Assembly (NCBI GenBank): GCA_938010765.1
Contig: CALLVX010000174.1
Location: 1-35,703 of the forward strand
Direction: 5' to 3'
Length of the DNA stretch: 35,703 nucleotides
Source of the DNA: an uncultured Flavobacteriaceae bacterium
Lineage (GTDB): Bacteria > Bacteroidota > Bacteroidia > Flavobacteriales > Flavobacteriaceae
This document shows positions 8,281 to 17,600 of this stretch, one piece after another. The translations under genes were made by a program, and so were the position numbers. The notes under the pieces were generated by a model. It was not told where the DNA came from. It was given only the letters and a program-made list of their open reading frames with translations, and searched no databases. Numbering within the stretch: position 1 is the stretch's first letter; every line of letters starts with the position of its first letter.

Positions 8281-9426
8281 CTAGTCATTAAACATCTCGT
8301 CTCCCAAGTTGAATGCAAGTGAGAAACGCAATGAATTCTCCAATGGGTTCTTTACCTGAGAGGTTGAGAACAAATACGAAAGGTCTATTTGCACAATATT
8401 AAACTTGAAGCCAGCTCCAAGTGTAAAGAACTTTCGCGCTCCTTTTTCCTCACTTTCATTAAAGTACCCTGTACGTACCATGAATGCATCTTGGTAGGTG
8501 TACTCTGCACCAAGTGACCATGTAAACTCTTTCAACTCCTCACCAAAACCATCGGGAGCATCTCCAAAAGATTGGAATATTCCGCTGAAGAAACCTATTT
8601 GCTGGTACTGATCATTGTCAGAGGCATCTATATCCCCATCGTTGTCGAAATCTTTAGGGGTCGGCACTAATAATTTGTTGAATTCTGAAGTGAAAGCAAT
8701 CGTATTGTCCTGGTCTAAAATCAAATCGAAGCCAAGTCCCAATCCTAAATTAGTAGGGAGAAAGTTTTCCTGACCACCTTCATCGTATTGCACTTTACCA
8801 CCAACATCGGAGATATTGAAACCGGCTCTCCATCGCCCGTCAAAACTACTATATGCTATTTCTCTTGAGCGGTAATATCCTGCCACATCAACTGCAAAAG
8901 CTCCAGCTGCTCGCGAATTATTTCCTTCGGTAGGGAATCGCAATTGAGAACGAATATAACGCCCCGCCACACCCATCGAGAAAGTAGGGCTCAACTTAAG
9001 AGAGTAGGAACCATCTATCGTAAATTCATTCGGTTTCACCCTAGTTCCCTGCTCTTCGATAGTCTGTCGCAATTCTATTTCTCCAAGGGTAAAATAGCGA
9101 AGCCCAATGGCAAAAGCACTTTGGTCATCTATTTTATTGTAGTAGCCAGCACTCAACAAGCCGATATCCTTAATAACACTTTCCAAATACGGTGTATAGC
9201 CTACTGAAATACCCATTTTACGTTCTGCGAAAGCAAACTTGGCAGGGTTCCATTGTTGTGAATATGCATCGGTAGAGGTGGCAACACCCATATCTCCCAT
9301 ACCTGCAGACCTAGCATCAGCGGCTATTGTAAGAAATGGCACTGCGGTGGTAATTACCCGGTTGTTATCTTGTGCTGCTAATTTTGTTGAAAAAGCAAAT
9401 AGTATAAGTATTGCTAATTTTTTCAT
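8281..9426 (-). CDS. porV: PorV (LptO), type IX secretion system outer-membrane protein
   Basis: PorV is an outer-membrane beta-barrel that shuttles T9SS cargo from the translocon to the PorU sortase. The start chosen at 9424-9426 gives a clean signal peptide, MKKLAILILFAFSTKLAAQ. The mature N-terminus has the family's signature region (ITTAVPFLTIAADARSAGMGDMGVATS, residues about 22-50), followed by alternating beta strands and a strand-like C-terminus ending SLRFSLAFNLGDE. A calcium-like Asp-rich loop (DFDNDGDIDASDND) sits near residue 265. Length (381 aa) is normal. It is divergent from gldJ with a gap of about 460 bases. In F. johnsoniae, as I recall, porU lies between these two genes and is read with porV; here there is no porU. 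Confidence 0.93.
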   Translation of the reverse strand: MKKLAILILFAFSTKLAAQDNNRVITTAVPFLTIAADARSAGMGDMGVATSTDAYSQQWNPAKFAFAERKMGISVGYTPYLESVIKDIGLLSAGYYNKIDDQSAFAIGLRYFTLGEIELRQTIEEQGTRVKPNEFTIDGSYSLKLSPTFSMGVAGRYIRSQLRFPTEGNNSRAAGAFAVDVAGYYRSREIAYSSFDGRWRAGFNISDVGGKVQYDEGGQENFLPTNLGLGLGFDLILDQDNTIAFTSEFNKLLVPTPKDFDNDGDIDASDNDQYQQIGFFSGIFQSFGDAPDGFGEELKEFTWSLGAEYTYQDAFMVRTGYFNESEEKGARKFFTLGAGFKFNIVQIDLSYLFSTSQVKNPLENSLRFSLAFNLGDEMFND

Positions 9427-9886
9427 TCGTTCCATATAAAGGTTTAGTTTTTCAAAAGGTATCAAACAAAGAGATTTCTCCCCAAAAAATTTGGTGATAT
9501 TACATGGTAAACGGGCATTTTTAGAATATCTTATATATAGGTAGCAATATTTTTATGTTCAAATGGTACTTTTTTAGATGTGTATTGCTTTTTTTTCAAA
9601 AAATAAACTTTATACTCTTATTATTAAATAAACCCATGGGTTATACAATGTCATTTAGAGTTCAAGAAAACCGAGTACTCGATAATATTCTAGGTTTTAT
9701 GCCGTTATCCCTTTAAACCTACGTATCGGACGTATAAATTCGGAATGTGTCGGGAAAAATTTTTTAGCACATAAAATATTATGCCCGAATTGCCGTTTTA
9801 TAAGCCGAAAGTGACATAAAACTATAAAAAACAAACTCGAACTGCCCAAAACCTGCAATTCGAACATTTGAACTCAAGTCCTAATT
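9427..9886. other. Divergent intergenic region between porV and gldJ, no gene
   Basis: About 460 AT-rich bases hold the 5' regions of porV and gldJ. I find no frame in either strand resembling the C25 peptidase PorU and no remnant of one. There is no clean TAnnTTTG promoter match toward either gene. Several short A/T runs and a stretch of weak inverted symmetry around 9700-9800 are visible, but nothing I would name. Confidence 0.6.
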
Positions 9887-11560
9887 ATGAAAAAACAGTT
9901 TATCAAAGTTGTACTTTCTTGTGCGGTAGTCGCAGGCGGCTTTACAGTTACCAGCTGTAAGAAGTCTTCTGGCTCCAAAGATGTATCCAGAGCGACCGGA
10001 TGGAAAATTAACGCCAAGGAAGGTGGTTTCCAATACAATACGGATTTCAAAGAACAAGAAACGGCTCCAGGTCTTGTATTTGTTGAAGGAGGTACATTTA
10101 CCAAAGGAAAGGTACAGGACGATGTAATGCACGACTGGGATAATACCCCTACCTCGCAGCATGTTCAGTCTTTCTACATGGATGAAACTGAGGTAACCAA
10201 TGTAATGTATCTGGAATACTTAGATTATCTGAAGAGTGTATACCCTCCAGAAAATCCTATGTATACCAACATTTATAAAGGTGCGTTGCCCGATACTTTG
10301 GTATGGAGAAACCGTTTAGGATTTAATGAGACAATGACCAATAATTACCTTAGACACCCTGCCTATGCAGAATATCCCGTAGTTGGTGTTAACTGGATCC
10401 AAGCGACTCAATTTGCTGAATGGAGAACAGACCGTGTTAATGAAGTTCTTTTGGAAAGAGAAGGGTATTTGGCAAAGGACGCCAAGTATAAAGCGGCTAC
10501 TGGTGAAGTGGGCGGTACTTTTAGCACCGAAGCCTATTTGAACAGACCTGAATCTGTTTATAACGGTCAAATTGATTCACTTCAGGGAAAACAGAAAAAA
10601 GACAGTGTAAATACGTTCGCTAAAAGAAGTAGCGGTGTAATCATACCAGAATATAGACTCCCGACAGAAACTGAGTGGGAGTATGCGGCCCAGGCCAATC
10701 AAGGTACTCGAGAGTATAATAACTACCGCGGTAGAAAGAAATATCCATGGGAAGGCGATTATACTAGAAATGGTAACAGAGTAGGTCGTGGTGATCAACT
10801 TGCCAACTTTAAACAAGGTAAGGGTGATTATGGCGGAATCGCCGGATGGTCAGATGACGGTGCCGATATTACCGCACAAGTAATGTCTTACAAGCCAAAT
10901 GATCTTGGTCTTTATGATATGGCAGGGAACGTTGCCGAATGGGTAGCTGATGTTTATAGACCTATCGTAGATGATGAGATAAGTGACTTTAACTACTACC
11001 GTGGAAATATATACATGAAAACGGCTATCGGAGAAGATGGTAAGGTGAATATCTTAAGAGATAGTGTTATGTTCGACACGTTGCCTAACGGCAAGGTAGT
11101 AGCTGTTAACCTACCAGGAGAAATTAAAATGGTACCTGTTGACGAAAACGAAACCTATTTAAGAACGAACTTCGACTCTAGTGATAATAGAGGTTATAGA
11201 GATGGTGACCCGGGATCCTCAAGATTCTATGACAGATTTAGTGATGAAGATGATGAAGATGAGACCAACAAAAAACAGATGTATGACTCTCCAAAACATA
11301 AAGTAGAGCGTGACTCTGTCGGTAACATGAATCGTCAATACGATAAATCGAATAACAGAACCTCATTGATCAATGATGAAGTTCGTGTATTCAAAGGAGG
11401 TTCGTGGAGAGATAGGGCCTATTGGTTAGATCCCGCACAAAGAAGATACTTGCCACAGTATATGGCTACCGACTACATCGGGTTTAGATGTGCCATGTCT
11501 AGAGTAGGTTCTAAATCAAAAACAAAAAACAAGACCCCACGGGGAAAGAAAGCGAAATAA
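9887..11560 (+). CDS. gldJ: Gliding motility lipoprotein GldJ
   Basis: GldJ is an outer-membrane-associated lipoprotein needed for gliding and for stability of the GldK/T9SS machinery. A signal of about 23 residues ends in TSC (lipoprotein Cys24). The rest is a formylglycine-generating-enzyme-like (FGE-sulfatase) fold without evident catalytic use: APGLVFVEGGTFTKG near 60-75, FYMDETEVTNVMYLEYLDYL near 96-115, PVVGVNWIQATQFAEWR near 165, RLPTETEWEYAAQ near 258, DLGLYDMAGNVAEWVADVYR near 339-358, and VFKGGSWRDRAYWLDPAQRR near 504. Asp/Glu/Lys-rich stretches interrupt the fold near 455-475 and at the C-terminus (KKAK tail). Length 557 is typical. A strong terminator follows. Confidence 0.95.
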   Translation: MKKQFIKVVLSCAVVAGGFTVTSCKKSSGSKDVSRATGWKINAKEGGFQYNTDFKEQETAPGLVFVEGGTFTKGKVQDDVMHDWDNTPTSQHVQSFYMDETEVTNVMYLEYLDYLKSVYPPENPMYTNIYKGALPDTLVWRNRLGFNETMTNNYLRHPAYAEYPVVGVNWIQATQFAEWRTDRVNEVLLEREGYLAKDAKYKAATGEVGGTFSTEAYLNRPESVYNGQIDSLQGKQKKDSVNTFAKRSSGVIIPEYRLPTETEWEYAAQANQGTREYNNYRGRKKYPWEGDYTRNGNRVGRGDQLANFKQGKGDYGGIAGWSDDGADITAQVMSYKPNDLGLYDMAGNVAEWVADVYRPIVDDEISDFNYYRGNIYMKTAIGEDGKVNILRDSVMFDTLPNGKVVAVNLPGEIKMVPVDENETYLRTNFDSSDNRGYRDGDPGSSRFYDRFSDEDDEDETNKKQMYDSPKHKVERDSVGNMNRQYDKSNNRTSLINDEVRVFKGGSWRDRAYWLDPAQRRYLPQYMATDYIGFRCAMSRVGSKSKTKNKTPRGKKAK

Positions 11561-11581
11561 GCTTCAATAATATCATGTTAT

Positions 11582-11617
11582 AAAAAAAGTCCTGGCTATA
11601 TAGTCAGGACTTTTTTT
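11582..11617 (+). terminator. Terminator after gldJ
   Basis: AAAAAAAGTCCTG at 11582-11594 is complementary to CAGGACTTTTTTT at 11605-11617, with a short inner palindrome CTATATAG in the loop. The seven-T tract follows the stem on the plus strand. It lies 22 bases past the gldJ stop and 14 bases before murF, so murF depends on a promoter inside or after it, or on read-through. Confidence 0.9.
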
Positions 11618-11630
11618 ATATTTTTGTTTT

Positions 11631-12905
11631 ATGACCATAGCGCGCCTTCATCAAGTCTTTTTAGACTACCCCATTATCTCGACCGATACCCGAAAAATTG
11701 AAAAAGACAGTATTTTCTTTGCGCTTAAAGGTGCAAATTTCAATGGAAATTCTTTTGCTTCCGAGGCACTTGCGAAAGGAGCCGCTTACGCAATAGTAGA
11801 CGAAGACGAATACGCGGTTACAGACCGTATCATATTGGTTTCCGATGTGCTTATAGCGCTTCAGGAGCTTGCCACTTTTCATCGGAATCACTGTAGTGCA
11901 AAAATCATCGGACTAACAGGGAGCAATGGCAAGACGACCACCAAGGAATTAATCTATTCCGTAGTATCCAAAAGTTATAAAACCATTGCAACCAAGGGCA
12001 ACCTTAACAATCATATCGGAGTTCCTCTGACTTTACTTTCTATACGGCCCGAAACCGAGATTGCGGTCGTAGAAATGGGCGCCAATCATCAAAAAGAAAT
12101 CGAATTCTTAAGTAATTTGGCGCAGCCCGATTTTGGATACATCACCAACTTCGGAAAGGCGCATATTGAAGGGTTCGGCAGCAAGGAAGGTGTGATTAAA
12201 GCTAAAAGCGAGCTCTATGATTATTTGATTTCAAATCAGAAATCGGTTTTTTTGAATGCCGATGACCCCATTCAACTTGAAAGGCTAAAAACCTACATCA
12301 ACAAGTATGGGTTTAGTTCACAACAACAGCAGTTTTATAAAATCTCATTTTTAGGGGCAAACCCATTCGTGCAGTTGCAGGTAGAGAAAATGACGATACA
12401 AACCCAATTGATAGGGAGTTATAATTTCACCAATTGCTGTGCTGCCATTGTGATGGGCAAATATTTTAATGTACCATTAAAAATGGTCAAAGAGGCTTTG
12501 GAAAACTACAAACCAGAAAACAATCGTTCGCAGCTCATCGAAAAGAAGGGCCATCAGATTATTTTAGATGCCTACAATGCCAACCCAACCAGTATGAGGG
12601 CGGCCTTGGAAAATTTGAAGGCTATGAAAACCCAAAGTAAGACAGCTATTTTAGGAGATATGTTCGAGCTAGGGGACACCGCCGAAGCAGAACACCAGCA
12701 GATTGCCGAACTAGCCGCCGGCATGAATTTTACGCTCGTTATCTTGGTTGGAAACAACTTTCACAAAACAATCACCAATCTACCCAAGTTCGCGTCTTTT
12801 GAGCAACTTGCAGATTACCTTAAGGAACAGCCACTAGAAAACAGTAATTTACTTATCAAAGGCTCGCGTGGCATGGCCTTAGAACGTGTACTCGATTTGT
12901 TATAA
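11631..12905 (+). CDS. murF: UDP-N-acetylmuramoyl-tripeptide--D-alanyl-D-alanine ligase
   Basis: MurF adds D-Ala-D-Ala to the UDP-MurNAc tripeptide, the last cytoplasmic step of the peptidoglycan precursor. The N-terminal substrate domain has DTRKIEKDSIFFALKGANF near 19-37. The ATP-binding domain has the P-loop LTGSNGKTTTKELI near 96-109, then VVEMGANHQKEI near 146 and ITNFGKAHIEGFGS near 172-185. The C-terminal domain has ILDAYNANPTSMRAAL near 311-326 and ILGDMFELG near 340. Length 424 is normal. It follows gldJ, a neighbour order I recall from other flavobacteria, and ends two bases from the convergent cusB gene with no hairpin between them. Confidence 0.95.
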   Translation: MTIARLHQVFLDYPIISTDTRKIEKDSIFFALKGANFNGNSFASEALAKGAAYAIVDEDEYAVTDRIILVSDVLIALQELATFHRNHCSAKIIGLTGSNGKTTTKELIYSVVSKSYKTIATKGNLNNHIGVPLTLLSIRPETEIAVVEMGANHQKEIEFLSNLAQPDFGYITNFGKAHIEGFGSKEGVIKAKSELYDYLISNQKSVFLNADDPIQLERLKTYINKYGFSSQQQQFYKISFLGANPFVQLQVEKMTIQTQLIGSYNFTNCCAAIVMGKYFNVPLKMVKEALENYKPENNRSQLIEKKGHQIILDAYNANPTSMRAALENLKAMKTQSKTAILGDMFELGDTAEAEHQQIAELAAGMNFTLVILVGNNFHKTITNLPKFASFEQLADYLKEQPLENSNLLIKGSRGMALERVLDLL

Positions 12906-12907
12906 AC

Positions 12908-14602
12908 TTATTGAATGGTTTTGGTAACACTACCACAGCCAAGCATACTATCCCCGAAATACGGATTGCGTATCTCATTCTGAAAACTGATCCATGAAGC
13001 CCCTTTATTAGCGTCTGCCATAGGACAGTATTGTACATAAATAGGTTGATCTAAATCGCTAAACGAGGAGGCAATCGCGACCATATTTTCCGAAAGTGAT
13101 TTAAAAACTTTTCGTTGTCCTTCTAAATTTGAAAAATCTGAAATTTGATGAAGATTTTCTTTGATTTTTTTCAGATGAGATTGCGTTGTTTCCTCCAGCA
13201 GCGCATCCTCTATTTCTATTACGGCTTCTGCCGCCAACTTTGCATAGGTAATGACATCGTTGGAATTGGAAGCGACCAACGCATCTTTTAAGGCAGCATA
13301 CCTATTAATGACCTCGGTAAATTTCGCTTTGAAATCACCTTTGAAATTCATTCCTCCGTCTGGTAGAATTGGAATATCATTCGCTTGTGTCATCATCGAT
13401 GTTTTTCCTTGCAGTTGGGCAGCAGCATCTACGGTAAAAGTACCATTGGTCACTACTTCATCTCCTGGTGAAAGGCCATCCAGTACTACATACGCATCGC
13501 CTATTACATTTCCCAGGGTAACTTCGGTCATTTGAAAAACTGTCTTTATTGGATCAGGCTTCACATACACTAATGAACGTTTCCCGGTCCATAAAACAGC
13601 CGATTTGGGAACTGTTAGTACTTGCTCGGAAAGGTCGACCGCCACGGCACCCTTAATAAACATTCCTGGTTTTAAAAACCCTTCTTTATTTGTCAAAGTG
13701 GCACGCACGGCAACTGTTCTATTCGTTGCATCGAGGACTGGATCAATAAAAGCAATTTTGGCCTTAAACTGTTTTCCATTAAAGGTATCGGAACCAATTT
13801 GAATCTCTTGTCCTCTTTTCAATAAAGGCAATTGATTTTCATACGCATCAAAAACGGCCCAAACACTATATAGATTTGATACTTTGAAAAGGGGATCTCC
13901 TTGTTTATAGAAATTGCCTTCCGACGCCATTACTTCAGTGACCGTTCCCGAAACATCGGCAACTATCGGAAAATTGGAAATCGGTTTTCCCGTTTTCAAG
14001 ACTTGGCTTATTTGGGCATCGGTCATACGCCATAAACCAGAGGCGTTTCTTGCTTGATCAAATAGCTTTTTATGCGTTTCCTTGTACGAGGCGGAAGTCA
14101 ACAGCTGATCTTGAGCCGTATACATTTCAGGGGCGTAGATGACGCCTATTTTTTTTCCTTTTTTGATATACTGCCCAACATAGTTAATGTTCAAGCTTTC
14201 AATGCGTCCATCAAAAATGCTCGTTTGCACCGCATCGGTTTGTTCGTTCGAACGTATCTTTCCAGAGAGTACTAAGGTGTTTCCTTCCAAATCGCCCACC
14301 CCAATTTCAGTTGTTTCAATATTTGCCAAGGCGATGGCCGTTTCCGTCATCTGAAATTGATGTGATCCAGTACTGCCTTCCCCATAGGCTACCGTCAAAT
14401 CCATTCCACATAAAGGGCACTTCCCCATTTCCGATTGTTGAATTTGTGGATGCATGGCGCAGGTATATTGCTGTTCTCCGTTAACAGTCATATCATGCTC
14501 ATGGCCTTTTGTTGTTTCTTGACCTCCAGCGCTCAGATATCCTATCAATAGTCCCCCGATCAGCACCACTACATACCCTCCATATTTTTTGAACAACTCC
14601 AT
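12908..14602 (-). CDS. cusB: CusB-like periplasmic adaptor of a copper/silver RND efflux pump, with DUF3347 domain
   Basis: This membrane-fusion adaptor links the inner-membrane pump to an outer-membrane channel and hands metal to it. A single N-terminal membrane segment (VVVLIGGLLIGYL, residues about 8-23) is followed by a heavy-metal-binding motif, YTCAMHPQ...GKCPLCGMDL, near 46-70. The HlyD-type lipoyl/barrel core follows (VSGTVTEVMASEGNFYKQGD near 220; FIDPVLDATNRTVAVRATL near 285). The C-terminal 145 residues are a DUF3347 domain with a second Cys/Met-rich metal site (YVQYCPMADANKGASW, then SMLGCGS). The start codon lies one base after the cusA stop, so they are co-transcribed. No outer-membrane TolC/CusC gene is present nearby. 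Confidence 0.92.
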   Translation of the reverse strand: MELFKKYGGYVVVLIGGLLIGYLSAGGQETTKGHEHDMTVNGEQQYTCAMHPQIQQSEMGKCPLCGMDLTVAYGEGSTGSHQFQMTETAIALANIETTEIGVGDLEGNTLVLSGKIRSNEQTDAVQTSIFDGRIESLNINYVGQYIKKGKKIGVIYAPEMYTAQDQLLTSASYKETHKKLFDQARNASGLWRMTDAQISQVLKTGKPISNFPIVADVSGTVTEVMASEGNFYKQGDPLFKVSNLYSVWAVFDAYENQLPLLKRGQEIQIGSDTFNGKQFKAKIAFIDPVLDATNRTVAVRATLTNKEGFLKPGMFIKGAVAVDLSEQVLTVPKSAVLWTGKRSLVYVKPDPIKTVFQMTEVTLGNVIGDAYVVLDGLSPGDEVVTNGTFTVDAAAQLQGKTSMMTQANDIPILPDGGMNFKGDFKAKFTEVINRYAALKDALVASNSNDVITYAKLAAEAVIEIEDALLEETTQSHLKKIKENLHQISDFSNLEGQRKVFKSLSENMVAIASSFSDLDQPIYVQYCPMADANKGASWISFQNEIRNPYFGDSMLGCGSVTKTIQ

Positions 14603-14603
14603 C

Positions 14604-17600
14604 TTATTCCTTATTGCTAATTCGTTTTAAAGCGGCTTCAGCCCGCCAACTAAACAATACCGGTACGACAAAAAGTGAAATCAAGGCAACCAACATTCCT
14701 CCAAAACCAGGAATCGCCATTGGAATCATAATATCGCTACCACGCCCACTCGCCATTAAAATAGGCAGCATTGCCAACAAGGTCGTTGCCGTGGTCATTA
14801 AACAGGGCCGCAACCGTTTTTTTCCTGCCTCCAATACGGCATTTTGAATGGCCCGAACATCTTTGGGCATTTTTTTATCGAAACTTTGTCTTAGGTAAGT
14901 AGCCATTACTACGCCGTCATCGGTAGCAATTCCGAAAAGTGCAATAAAGCCTACCCACACCGCTACGCTTAGGTTGATCGTTTTCACATTGAATAGGCTT
15001 CGTAGGTTAAAATCCCCAAAACTTATGTTTAAAAACCAAGACTGCCCATACAACCATAATAAAACAAAGCCCCCCGCAAAGGCTACGGCTACCCCTGAAA
15101 ATACCATTAACGAGATCCCCACCGACCGAAACTGGAAATAAAGTATCAAAAAGATTGCCAAAAGTACCAAAGGTACCACAAATGTGAGCGTCTTCTCTGC
15201 GCGCAACTGGTTTTCATATGTACCCGCAAAGGCATAACTTACTCCTTCGGGTCGTATAAGGGATCTGCTCTCCAATCGTTTTTTTATTAGCCGTTGCGCA
15301 TTTTGCACCACCGCCACTTCTGCAAACCCTTCTGCCTTATCGAAAAGCACATATCCTACAAGAAAACCATCTTCACTTTTAATCTGTTGCGGGCCTTTTT
15401 CGTATCGAATTGCTACCAATTCGTTTAAGGGTACAGATACCCCTTCATTAGACAACATATAAACTTTCCCGAGATCTTCGGGGCTTGCTCGAAGTTCGCG
15501 CGGGTATCGCACGCGTACGCCGTAACGCTCCCTACCTTCAACGGTTTCTACCAATACTTTGCCGCCCACAGCAACTTCCAATACCTCTTGCACATCTGCT
15601 ATGTGAATCCCGTATCGCGCTATTTTCTCCCGATCAATATCTATTAGGAGATACGGTTTCCCTACAATCCTATCTGCAAACACTGCTTCTTTCTTAACAC
15701 CTTCAACTTCTCTTAGTATTGCTTCCAATTGCAGACCGAATGTTTCGATTTCCTTTAAATCCTGACCTTTGACTTTAATCCCCATAGGAGCACGCATGCC
15801 CGTTTGTAACATGACCAAACGGGTTTCTATAGGTTGTAATTTTGGAGCACTGGTTACTCCCGGTAATTGTGTTGCTTGGGACACTACTTGCCAAATATCA
15901 TTTTTATTTCGAATCTCGGGACGCCAATTGCGATAGAAGTCCCCGTTCGATGCTTGTACCAGTTGTACTTTGGCAATACCGCTTCCCGACTTTACAAAAT
16001 TACCATCAACAGTCTCGAACAAGCCTTTTTCATTCGTTTTAAAACGAATGGGCTTTCCGTCCTTGTCAAGCATGTATTCTGGTTTATAAAAAATGATGTT
16101 CTCGTACATAAATAGTGGCGCAGGATCCAAAGCGGAACTTATCCTTCCTGCTTTACCCACTACGGTTTCTATTTCGGGAATAGCGGCCACGGCCATATCT
16201 AACTGGGCCAGTACCCGTTTATTTTCACTTACCCCTGCATGCGGCATTGAACTGGGCATCAAAAGGTATGAACCTTCATCCAAAGAGGGCATAAATTCTT
16301 TTCCGGTGTTCAACATTATAAAAGCACCAAATACTATTAAGATGGAAGGAATGGACAAAAACAACAACTTGTTCCCTAACGCCCATACTAAAATACGCTC
16401 ATAGTACTTTTTGAAAAATAGAATGGTTCCCAACACCAGCGCGCAAATGAATCCTACAAAAAGCAGGTTGAAGAACAAATTATTCCCGAAACCAAGAGGG
16501 CGCCAATGATAGCCTAATAGAACGACAATGGATAGTATACCCCAATACCGCTGGAACCGATTTTTCTGTTCTTCAGAAATCGTATCAAAATAAGCTAGAA
16601 GACCTAAGACTCCAAACCCTACCAGGACGCCACCCGAAAAGAAACCTCGAGCTAAGGCAATACCTCCCAAAATCAGTAGTAGCCCATTAACAATAACTCG
16701 AAAAATTCTCTTTAATTTGTTCTTTCCAAAAAGTTGTGCGGCCAAGGGAGGTATTAGAAAAAGAGCCACCACCATCGACGCGGTAAGGGCCGCTGTCTTG
16801 GTAAAGGCCAAAGGGGTAAAAAGCTTCCCCTCTGCCCCTGTCAAGGTAAAGACGGGTATAAAACTCACAATAGTAGTGAGCCCAGCGGTAAGAATCGCTC
16901 CGGAAACCTCTGTCGTAGCTGTGTAAACAATCGCATCGACCGTTTTACCTGCTGTGTTCTGTTCTAAATGCCTTATAATATTTTCCGATAGAATAATACC
17001 CATGTCTACCATGGTACCAATCGCAATTGCAATTCCTGATAGGGCAACAATATTTGCATCTACCCGAAATAATTTCATCGCAACAAAGACCATCATTACG
17101 GCAATGGGTATTAAACTAGATACAAGCAATGAAATACGCAGATTAAATAACAATACAATAACAACCAGAATAGTAATCAACAACTCATATGTGAGTGCGT
17201 CACCCAAGGTATCCAAGGTTTCTGTGATTAGTTCTGAACGATCATAGAACGGTACAATGGTCAACTTGGAGGTACGACCATCTTTTAAGGTTTTAGAAGG
17301 AAGGCCAAATGCAATTTCCTTTATTTTTTTATGTACCTCTTGAATAGTTTCCATGGGATTGGCCCCATACCTGGAGACTACTACTCCACCAACAACCTCC
17401 GCACCTTCTTTATCAAGAATACCTCTGCGCTCTGCTGGTCCTAGCACTACATTGGCAATATCCTTGATTCGAACGGGCGTAAAGTTTTCCGTACGAACTT
17501 CGGTATTTTCTATATCTTCAATACTCTTTATATAACCAAGTCCCCTTACAAAATACTCTGCTTGATTAATCTCTAAAGTCTTGGCACCGATATCTTTATT

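Noticed and set aside
10982..10990. GTGACTTT inside gldJ on the plus strand
   Set aside because: Identical to the ECF -35 box but within coding sequence, with no GTCTWAA at the right distance.
11619..11626. TATTTTTG matching the -7 consensus just before murF
   Set aside because: It is only five bases from the ATG and overlaps the T run of the gldJ terminator, so it is probably a chance match, although a near-leaderless transcript cannot be excluded.
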